From assembly GCA_011052055.1 (NCBI GenBank), contig DRJW01000103.1, positions 1-5,210 of the forward strand: a stretch of DNA of 5,210 nt, written 5' to 3'. The notes under the pieces were generated by a model. It saw nothing but the letters and a program-made list of their open reading frames with translations. It did no database searches and had not been told where the DNA came from. The stretch comes from Nitrospirota bacterium (GTDB lineage Bacteria > Nitrospinota_A > UBA7883). A program made the translations under genes and the position numbers. Below, piece by piece: positions 1 through 5,210 of this stretch. The number at the start of each line of letters is the position of its first letter. Positions within the stretch are counted from its first letter, which is position 1.

Positions 1-593
1 AAGTGACTATATTTATCTTCCCATTTAGAGATCAGCATTACAGCTTCATCATAATTTGGTATTTTCTTTATAATATCATGATGATAATTAACTGACACCA
101 TTATTCTGGGAGGAGTGTGGTTGCATGATATGTTCAGCATACATTTGGAGCCATTAACATTAAATCCCATTCTCACTCCCGAATCTTGGATGCCATAAGG
201 AGGATCATTCCATCTACCCTTTGATAAAAATCTTTTCTCAATCCATTTTACAGGTTCTTCAATATGAAACTCTCCTAACCAATTGATGCCTACCGCCTCA
301 TAATGAACGTGTTGAAGGGCCTCAACATATAGCTGGGCAATCTTAACTGTTTCCGGGTTCGTTCCTCTTTCTCCTTCCAGACGCTTAACCACCTGCATTT
401 TGTTTGTCTCAACGGTAATGATTAGATCATTATTAAACGCGACCTGTGACAATGGAGCTGTAACAAGGACATTACTCACTTCGAAATCATTGGGGACTAT
501 CTCCCTAAATTTCAAGAAGTCTGGATTTAAGATAGTGGGATTATGTTGTTCGGCAGTAACAACAATTGAAAACTGCGTGAATAAAAAGCGCAC
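1..593 (-). CDS. Unrecognised protein, N-terminal 197 residues (3' end off the left edge)
   Basis: I do not recognise this family and assign no function. The minus strand is open without a stop from the GTG at 593 to the window edge, 197 codons in AT-rich DNA where stops should be frequent. The product looks soluble: no signal peptide or membrane segment. It starts MRFLFTQFSIVVTAEQ, then a well-formed HNPTILNPDFL stretch (residues 17-27), a middle helix-like part (about 80-99), YEAVGINWLGEF (98-109), a basic KRFLSKGRW part (120-128), and a C-terminal part with CMLNISCNH (151-159) and paired His 171-172. GTG is chosen because an in-frame TAA lies immediately upstream and GGGGTG sits six bases before it as a plausible ribosome binding site. 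The 65-codon plus-strand reading at 400-597 lies inside this frame and is taken as a shadow. The C-terminal length is unknown. Confidence 0.72.
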   Translation of the reverse strand, partial: MRFLFTQFSIVVTAEQHNPTILNPDFLKFREIVPNDFEVSNVLVTAPLSQVAFNNDLIITVETNKMQVVKRLEGERGTNPETVKIAQLYVEALQHVHYEAVGINWLGEFHIEEPVKWIEKRFLSKGRWNDPPYGIQDSGVRMGFNVNGSKCMLNISCNHTPPRIMVSVNYHHDIIKKIPNYDEAVMLISKWEDKYSH

Positions 594-638
594 TTAAAAC
601 ACCCCATTTAATTTTGATAAAAGTTCTTTATCATCCAT
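594..638 (-). other. 14-codon in-frame leader ORF abutting the GTG start
   Basis: An ATG at 638 opens MDDKELLSKLNGVF and ends at a TAA whose next codon is the GTG taken as the start of the left-edge gene. Both lie in the same frame. It may be a short leader peptide, the remains of a longer N-terminus cut by a nonsense change, or chance. The bases before this ATG (GGGTTAAGAT) give only a weak ribosome binding site. There is no independent sign that it is translated. Confidence 0.25.
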
Positions 639-729
639 ATCTTAACCCATTTTCACTGGACAACCGAGCCTCAATGCTAACCAACTATAACAGCATTACT
701 ATCAAAAAGATGTATCGCAACCCATAATT

Positions 730-758
730 ATTATCATTTTAACCCGAATTAATATCAA
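730..758 (-). promoter_or_regulatory. Possible sigma-70 type promoter for the left-edge gene
   Basis: On the minus strand, TTGATA (758-753) is followed after exactly 17 bases by GATAAT (735-730). Each differs from the TTGACA/TATAAT consensus at one position. Transcription would start near 723 and leave a leader of about 130 bases before the GTG at 593. The surrounding DNA is very AT-rich, so chance matches are common; position upstream of a gene is the only support. Confidence 0.35.
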
Positions 759-833
759 TAGTATGTGCTCCGATAGAAGCATTTGGTTAATCTGTGGATT
801 TCAGATAATTTACTTATATTCACATTATTTTCC

Positions 834-849
834 AAAAGACTACAAGTCT
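834..849 (-). terminator. Weak terminator-like hairpin after the solute-binding protein gene
   Basis: Read on the minus strand, AGACT-TGT-AGTCT forms a 5-bp stem with a 3-base loop, followed by TTTT, about 50 bases after the TAG at 900-898. The position suits the end of the purD and solute-binding protein transcript. The stem is short and AT-containing and the U-run is minimal, so it would be a weak intrinsic terminator at best. Confidence 0.25.
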
Positions 850-897
850 AGCTATTGATTACACCCTACATTTAGCTAAGGATAACGTATTGAAAAA

Positions 898-2454
898 CTA
901 TTGTTTTACGTCAGGCGTTAACACTACATCTTTTAATGATTTCAGGTTCTCGTCGGGCGCGACGACGAAGCCTTCGACTCTTTTATCCATGACCACGACG
1001 TTGACCGAATGCCACAGCGACACATAGGGTAAATCGTCGGCTATGATTCTCTGGATTTTTGAATAGACAACTTTGCGCTCTTCTCCAAAAGTAACCCGTC
1101 CAAGCTCGGTAAGCTCGTCCACCCGCTCGTTTTTATACCCGCCCCGGTTGGCGCCGTCAGGTGGCGCGGATGATGAGTTGAAAATGTAATAAAGGATGTC
1201 CGGATCGACGATGCCGACCCATGTCAGGGAGAATATCTGGAAATTGCCTTTTTTGATGTGGGAGTAGAACGTCCCCCATTCGTATGAGCGTATATCAAGC
1301 CCGATCCCGACCTTGCCAAGCTGGAACTGGAACACTTCGGCGATTCTTTTTCTTAACTCATTTTGCGACGTGCTGTATTTAAGGGTGAACCTCACCTTTG
1401 GCCCGTCCCCGTCCGGGTCCTTAAAACCTGCGTCATCAAGTATTTTCCGCGCTTTGGCCGGATCGTAATCATATTTACGCGCGCCGCCTTCGTAAAATTT
1501 TGAAGCGGGCGACAACGGCCCCGTGGCAGGCTCGGCAAGGCCTTTTAAAATATATTTGATGATTCCGCGCCGGTCGATAGCGTGGGCCACAGCCTTTCGA
1601 ACCTCAAGTTTACCCGTCAACGGGTCTTTGAGATTGAATCCGAGGTACGAATAGTTTGTGCCCAGCTTTGAGATAACCTTCAGATTCGGGTTGTCTTTGA
1701 AACGGGGCAGAATATTTGGCGTTATAGGGTTCATGATGAGATGAACCGCTCCTTTTTCAAGGCTCAACACCCGGACTGTCTCGTCCGGTATTATTTTAAA
1801 AATCACTCCTTCAAGTTTCGCCCGTCCATCGAAATAGCTCTCATTTCTTACCAGTGTTACGCGCTCTTCGGTTTTGTAATCGACGAATTTAAACGGCCCC
1901 GTACCGATGGGAGAGATGGCCATATCCTTATCCGTTTCAGCCGGAGTTATGCCCATCGTCAAAAAGCCGAGGAAAGGAGCGGAAGGTTTTTTCAGATCGA
2001 ATATGATCGTTGTATCGTCCGGAGTGGTTATCGAGTCGATCATCAGATACGAGCTTCGCCACGGCGACTTGTTGGCCGGATCGAGGACAAAATTGATAGA
2101 AGCCAGGATATCTTTTGAGGTCAGTTTTTGGCCATCATGAAAATAAATGTCCGGCCTCAGATGGAAAACATATCTTGCCGGAGAAGGTGTCTCCCACGAT
2201 TCGGCCAGATCCGGCTGTATCGAGAAATCATCGTCTCGCTGAACCAGCCCGTTAAAAAGCAGATCGCCGATCCTGGATGAGGCGGCGTCGGTGTAAAGGC
2301 GGGGGTCGAGAAGACGAGGCCCCGATTCGATTCCGATTACGAGCGTATCCGGCGCGACGATTTCCGTCTTATGACATCCGGCAAGGCTCAGGGAAAAAAA
2401 AAGAGACGTGGACACAAATAAAACAAGGCGCGTACAGCGGGCGTTAAATGTCAT
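898..2454 (-). CDS. ABC transporter solute-binding lipoprotein, family 5 (peptide/nickel type)
   Basis: The 518-residue product matches the layout of family 5 extracellular solute-binding proteins (DppA/OppA/NikA type), which capture peptides or other small ligands outside the inner membrane for an ABC importer. Residues 1-27 form a lipoprotein signal: basic residues, a hydrophobic core and an LAGC lipobox with Cys27 as the lipidation site. His at +2 gives no Asp inner-membrane retention signal. The N-terminal family hallmark follows: LLDPR (48-52), LLFNGLVQRD (65-74), LAESWE (83-88) and FHDGQKLTSKDI (105-116). GTGPFKF (184-190), REALxx-like RKAVAHAIDR (286-295) and the DPAKARKILDDAGF segment (331-344) are also typical. 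Its ATG overlaps the purD stop by four bases (ATGA), implying translational coupling; a separate ribosome binding site is weak. No permease or ATPase gene lies downstream in the window, so ligand and partners are unknown. Confidence 0.93.
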   Translation of the reverse strand: MTFNARCTRLVLFVSTSLFFSLSLAGCHKTEIVAPDTLVIGIESGPRLLDPRLYTDAASSRIGDLLFNGLVQRDDDFSIQPDLAESWETPSPARYVFHLRPDIYFHDGQKLTSKDILASINFVLDPANKSPWRSSYLMIDSITTPDDTTIIFDLKKPSAPFLGFLTMGITPAETDKDMAISPIGTGPFKFVDYKTEERVTLVRNESYFDGRAKLEGVIFKIIPDETVRVLSLEKGAVHLIMNPITPNILPRFKDNPNLKVISKLGTNYSYLGFNLKDPLTGKLEVRKAVAHAIDRRGIIKYILKGLAEPATGPLSPASKFYEGGARKYDYDPAKARKILDDAGFKDPDGDGPKVRFTLKYSTSQNELRKRIAEVFQFQLGKVGIGLDIRSYEWGTFYSHIKKGNFQIFSLTWVGIVDPDILYYIFNSSSAPPDGANRGGYKNERVDELTELGRVTFGEERKVVYSKIQRIIADDLPYVSLWHSVNVVVMDKRVEGFVVAPDENLKSLKDVVLTPDVKQ

Positions 2455-3734
2455 CTACCGACGGCCCTGTGGCCGATATCTTTTCGAAAAACTACGTTGT
2501 CCCATGATATTTTTGATACAGCCTCGTATGCGGTATCTATCGCTTCTGCTACGGTAACGCCTGATGCGGTGACGCCAAGAACTCTTCCGCCAGAAGTCAA
2601 AACGCGGTCGTTATCGAGTGTAGTACCGGCATGGAAAACCACCACATCTTCGGTCGAGGCGGCCTCTTTTAGTCCGTAAATTTCTTTTCCTTTTTCGTAG
2701 GGCCCAGGATAACCGCCGGACGCCATTACGACGCATACGGTGGAGCGATTCGACCATTGCGCGGATAAATTTTTCAGGTTTCCATCTACCGAGGCCAGTA
2801 ACAAAGGCACGATGTCGCTTTTTAGACGCATCAAGATCGGCTGGCACTCCGGATCGCCGAACCTGCAGTTAAACTCCAGGACTTTCGGGCCGCTATCTGT
2901 CAGCATCAACCCCGCGTAGAGGATTCCCTTGTACGGCCTTCCATCTTTTTTCATGGCTTCCATGACTTTACCCATGACTTCCTTTTCGACCATAGACTCG
3001 ATTTTAGGCGTGACCACAGGAGCGGGCGAGTAGGCGCCCATCCCGCCGGTGTTGGGGCCGGTGTCGCCGTCGCCAATTCTTTTATGATCCTGGGAAGAAG
3101 GCATCATAATAAAATTCTCTCCATCGCAAAACGCCAGCATGGAAGCCTCTTCGCCTTCTAACAGCTCTTCGATGATGATCGAGTCCCCGGCGGCGCCGAA
3201 CGCGCGCTTTACCATCATAAGGTCGATAGCTTGAGCCGCCTCGGCATGGGATTGACAGATAATCACCCCTTTGCCAGCGGCAAGTCCGTCGGCTTTTACG
3301 GCGACCTTACCGTTGAACTTTTCGAGCGTTTTCAGGGCGGAGGCCGGGTCGGTTAACTTCTCATATTTTGCGGTGGGGATATTCGCGTCGGATAAAATCT
3401 TTTTCATAAACGCTTTGCTCCCTTCAAGAAGGGCCGCTTTTTTATCCGGCCCGAAAGCTTTGAGGCCAGCTGTGGCGAAAGCGTCTACTATCCCCTCGCA
3501 CAAAGCCGCCTCCGGCCCGACGACGGTGAGGCCGATATCATTTGCTCTGGCGAAATCGAGAAGTTTTTCTATATCCTCCGCGCCGATATCCACATTTTCC
3601 GCAAGCTCTGACGTGCCCGCGTTGCCGGGCGCGCAATAAAGTTTGCCCACCAGAGGAGACTGGTTTATCTTCCATACCAGCGCATGCTCACGCCCGCCGC
3701 CGCCCACCACTAATACGTTTATTGGATCACCCAT
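2451..3734 (-). CDS. purD: Phosphoribosylamine--glycine ligase (GARS)
   Basis: GAR synthetase joins glycine to 5-phosphoribosylamine using ATP, the second step of purine synthesis, in the cytoplasm. At 427 residues it is full length for a single-domain bacterial PurD. The N-terminal domain begins VLVVGGGGREHAL (7-19) with the CAPGNAGT loop (34-41) and VVGPEAAL (71-78). The ATP-grasp part shows KADGLAAGKGV (147-157), EELLEGEE (189-196), QDHKR (215-219) and GPNTGGMGAYSP (226-237). The family signature RFGDPECQ lies at 291-298, with metal-binding Glu/Asn region EFN before it. No key residue appears missing. The ATG is preceded by AAGG seven bases upstream. It lies four residues before the usual family start and directly abuts the TAA of the upstream frame. 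The 3' end overlaps the solute-binding protein gene by 4 bases. The repeat at 3756-3866 sits just before its ribosome binding site. Confidence 0.97.
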   Translation of the reverse strand: MGDPINVLVVGGGGREHALVWKINQSPLVGKLYCAPGNAGTSELAENVDIGAEDIEKLLDFARANDIGLTVVGPEAALCEGIVDAFATAGLKAFGPDKKAALLEGSKAFMKKILSDANIPTAKYEKLTDPASALKTLEKFNGKVAVKADGLAAGKGVIICQSHAEAAQAIDLMMVKRAFGAAGDSIIIEELLEGEEASMLAFCDGENFIMMPSSQDHKRIGDGDTGPNTGGMGAYSPAPVVTPKIESMVEKEVMGKVMEAMKKDGRPYKGILYAGLMLTDSGPKVLEFNCRFGDPECQPILMRLKSDIVPLLLASVDGNLKNLSAQWSNRSTVCVVMASGGYPGPYEKGKEIYGLKEAASTEDVVVFHAGTTLDNDRVLTSGGRVLGVTASGVTVAEAIDTAYEAVSKISWDNVVFRKDIGHRAVGR

Positions 3735-4360
3735 TTATCTACCTTTTCCGTTTCTTTTGTCATTGCGAGGAACCCATTCGTTTCGCTCAGGACAGGCTCC
3801 GGCGACGCGGCAATCTCCCTTATTGCAGAGGGAAGAGATTGCTTCGCTGACGCTCGCAATGACAAACTTTAGCATGCGTATTACCGTTACAGGGCACACA
3901 TTTATTAATTGTTTTATAGCGTCGAAAACCACCTTGAACTGCGAATCGTATTTCCTTTCCATAGCCATCAGCTTGCGTTTCAGATCGTCATTCGATGCGA
4001 GCATTTTTCGAAGTTTCACGAATGCCCGCATAATGGCGATGTGCGCCTCGATAGCTCTTTTGCTCTTAAGGACGCTGGAGAGCATGGCGACCCCCTGCTC
4101 GGTGAATGCGTGAGGCGCCGCCGCGAGTGCTTGAGAGAGGTGAACCGGTCACAATTTGTGACCAGTTCTTTTGTTTCATCGGGCGCAAGGTGGAACATGA
4201 GATCTTCAGGGAATCGCTCGATATTGCGCTTAACAGCCTGGTTCAGAGCTTTTGTAGATACCTCGTATAATTCTGCCAGATCGCGGTCAAGCATTACCTT
4301 ATACCCGCGAAAAAGAAATATCCTTGTTTCGATTATTTCAGAGGGAATTAATTTGCTCAT
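3735..4360 (-). pseudogene. ORF6N-domain (phage-type DNA-binding) protein, frameshifted
   Basis: Residues 1-79 from the ATG at 4360 form a clear ORF6N domain: PSEIIETRIFLFRGYKVM, then LDRDLAELYEVSTKALNQAV, RFPEDLMFHL and LVTNCDRFTSLKHS. This domain belongs to the KilA-N/Bro group of phage-related DNA-binding modules. After LKHS the frame turns to nonsense (RRRLTHSPS) and stops at 4016, giving 114 residues. The expected continuation, PHAFTEQGVAML, SSVLKSKRAIEAHIAIMRAFVKLR and a coiled-coil-like end up to VFDAIKQLI, is present one frame away. Family spacing is restored if one base is missing between 4116 and 4124, in a GCG-rich run. The second frame continues through the repeat and stops at 3737-3735, next to the purD ATG. 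AAGG upstream of the ATG is a fair ribosome binding site. A sequencing error cannot be excluded. Such genes are often stand-alone, and their role is not established. Confidence 0.85.
3756..3866. repeat. MITE-like dispersed repeat with 14-bp terminal inverted repeats
   Basis: The ends are a perfect 14-bp inverted repeat: TTTGTCATTGCGAG (3756-3769) and CTCGCAATGACAAA (3853-3866). Inside, GCAATCTC (3810-3817) and GAGATTGC (3835-3842) form a second 8-bp inverted repeat. The ~111-bp element has no gene of its own. GTCATTGCGAG...CTCGCAATGAC elements of this kind are, from general knowledge, a recurrent non-autonomous repeat in many bacterial genomes, often seen as spurious translated tails. Here it encodes the last part of the second ORF6N frame (FVIASVSEAISS onward) and ends 21 bases before the purD ATG. 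If transcribed it could fold into a long hairpin next to the purD ribosome binding site. Only one copy is in the window. Confidence 0.85.
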
Positions 4361-4404
4361 TTAATGCCTTGTTTATTTTTACCAATGATAAAGATAATTG
4401 GGGC

Positions 4405-5210
4405 CTAAAGTTTCATCGCTTCTTCAAGCAGTGCGTCTTTCAACTGGTCTTCCGGGACTTTACGCAAAATCACCCCTTTCCTGAAAATCAGCCCTTCGCC
4501 CTTGCCTCCGGCTATCCCGATATCGGCTTCTCTGGCCTCCCCCGGCCCGTTGACGACGCATCCCATCACCGCAACCTTGATCGGTTTTTTAATTTTCGCA
4601 AGCGCTTTTTCCACTTCGTTGGCCATGTCTATAAGGTTTATCTCACACCGTCCGCAGGTGGGGCAGGAGATAAGCTCCGGGCTTTCTTGCCGGATTCCCA
4701 GAACTTTCAATATTTCATAAGCCACCCTCACCTCTTCCACCGGGTCGTCGGTCAACGAAATTCGGAGTGTGTCGCCGATTCCTTCGCTCAGCAGGATGCC
4801 CACGCCGACCGCTGATTTTATGGTTCCGCTCCAGCGCGTCCCCGCTTCTGACACACCGATGTGGAAAGGATAATCGACCGAACCTGCAAGCAGACGGTAT
4901 GCGTTTACGGTTGTCCGCACATTAGACGCTTTCAACGAGATTTTTAGGCTGTGGAAGTTTAATTCTTCAAGAATATGGATATGCTCCAGGGCCGATTCCG
5001 CCATGGCTCCTGCTGTGGGGCCGCCATGTTTTTTGAGCAGGTCTTTTTTCAGCGACCCTGCGTTTACGCCGATCCTGATCGGAACGCCCATGCCCTGCGC
5101 CGCTTTGGTCACCTCCTCTACTTTCCATTTAGCGCCGATATTTCCAGGGTTCAGGCGAAGGCAGTCGGCGCCTTTCTCGATGGAAGCCAGAGCGAGCCGA
5201 TAGTCGAAAT
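4405..5210 (-). CDS. ispG: 4-hydroxy-3-methylbut-2-enyl diphosphate synthase, C-terminal 267 residues (5' end off the right edge)
   Basis: IspG (GcpE) is the cytoplasmic [4Fe-4S] enzyme that converts methylerythritol cyclodiphosphate to HMBPP in the MEP isoprenoid pathway. The frame is open from the right edge and ends at the TAG at 4407-4405. It begins FDYRLALASIEKGADCLRLNPGNIG-like (seen in two parts: FDYRLALA and CLRLNPGNIG), matching roughly residue 85 onward of the E. coli protein, so about 80-90 N-terminal residues are missing. A GTG at 5112 is internal, not the start. The TIM-barrel part includes RIGVNAGSL and HIGVSEAGT. The cluster domain has the CPTCG pair of cysteines followed by MGCVVNGPGEA, giving the third cysteine and the Glu ligand expected for the family. 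Length and motifs fit the short bacterial form without the insert found in some plant and other homologues. The ORF6N gene starts 44 bases downstream. Confidence 0.97.
   Translation of the reverse strand, partial: FDYRLALASIEKGADCLRLNPGNIGAKWKVEEVTKAAQGMGVPIRIGVNAGSLKKDLLKKHGGPTAGAMAESALEHIHILEELNFHSLKISLKASNVRTTVNAYRLLAGSVDYPFHIGVSEAGTRWSGTIKSAVGVGILLSEGIGDTLRISLTDDPVEEVRVAYEILKVLGIRQESPELISCPTCGRCEINLIDMANEVEKALAKIKKPIKVAVMGCVVNGPGEAREADIGIAGGKGEGLIFRKGVILRKVPEDQLKDALLEEAMKL

Larger units (their letters stand above)
594..897. other. AT-rich intergenic stretch of about 300 bases
   Basis: I see no convincing coding region on either strand in this gap between the end of the solute-binding protein gene and the GTG of the left-edge gene. 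Both flanking genes are on the minus strand, so it should contain the end of one transcript and the promoter of the next. It holds a short hairpin (834-849), a promoter-like pair of hexamers (730-758) and the 14-codon leader ORF (594-638), all low confidence. Base composition changes from GC-richer to AT-rich near the end of the solute-binding protein gene. Confidence 0.6.

Noticed and set aside
400..597. Plus-strand 65-codon reading frame
   Set aside because: It begins with TTG, has no clear ribosome binding site, and lies inside the longer minus-strand frame that continues to the window edge with better protein-like composition.
1..897. CRISPR array, tRNA or transposase remnant in the AT-rich flank
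   Set aside because: I see no spaced direct repeats, no cloverleaf-like sequence and no transposase motif; most of the stretch is explained by the left-edge coding frame.
1741..2140. Two overlapping plus-strand frames of 125 and 77 codons
   Set aside because: They are antisense to the well-supported solute-binding protein gene and show no recognisable domain.
3754..3870. CTTT on both sides of the repeat as a possible target-site duplication
   Set aside because: The 4-base match is AT-rich and its position does not fit symmetrically with the 14-bp inverted repeat ends, so chance is as likely.
3271..4113. Plus-strand frames of 102 to 156 codons across the purD start, repeat and ORF6N remnant
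   Set aside because: They are antisense to purD and to the ORF6N frames. Their protein-like stretches such as CHCEEPIRFAQD are the familiar spurious translation of the repeat.
4382..4401. Imperfect inverted repeat after the ispG stop (CCAAT...ATTGG)
   Set aside because: The stem is only 5 bp before a mismatch and no U-run follows on the minus strand, so it does not make a believable terminator.
4324..4815. Plus-strand 163-codon frame
   Set aside because: It is antisense to ispG, whose catalytic motifs are unmistakable on the other strand.

Overview
The window comes from a Gram-negative-type bacterium. The evidence is a lipoprotein signal peptide on a solute-binding protein, a bacterial MEP-pathway ispG, and a dispersed repeat that begins and ends GTCATTGCGAG. 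That repeat class, and stand-alone ORF6N-domain genes, are from general knowledge common in deltaproteobacterial, Nitrospirota-like and related candidate-phylum genomes. The sequence alone does not fix the taxon.

All genes I can support lie on the minus strand, so transcription runs from right to left. Starting at the right edge: (1) the C-terminal two thirds or more of ispG (gcpE; isoprenoid precursor synthesis), cut by the window edge; (2) after 44 bases, an ORF6N-domain gene broken by a one-base frameshift, whose 3' end runs into a ~111-bp terminal-inverted-repeat element; (3) purD (glycinamide ribonucleotide synthetase; purine synthesis), intact, whose ATG directly abuts the stop of the preceding frame; (4) a family 5 (peptide/nickel-type) extracellular solute-binding lipoprotein, whose ATG overlaps the purD stop by 4 bases (ATGA). 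Close spacing suggests that ispG, the ORF6N remnant, purD and the binding-protein gene share one transcript. The ORF6N gene plus repeat looks like an insertion between two housekeeping genes.

Left of position 897 the DNA is clearly more AT-rich. It holds about 300 bases without a convincing gene, containing a weak terminator-like hairpin and a possible minus-strand promoter. Next comes the 5' part (197 codons) of an unrecognised protein gene that runs off the left edge. No permease or ATPase genes follow the solute-binding protein inside the window, so it is either an orphan or its operon was cut off at this composition boundary.

I found no CRISPR array, RNA gene or complete transposon, and no convincing new multi-gene system. 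The most notable items are the unrecognised left-edge gene with its odd start region, the frameshifted ORF6N gene, and the repeat that supplies its tail and sits just upstream of purD.
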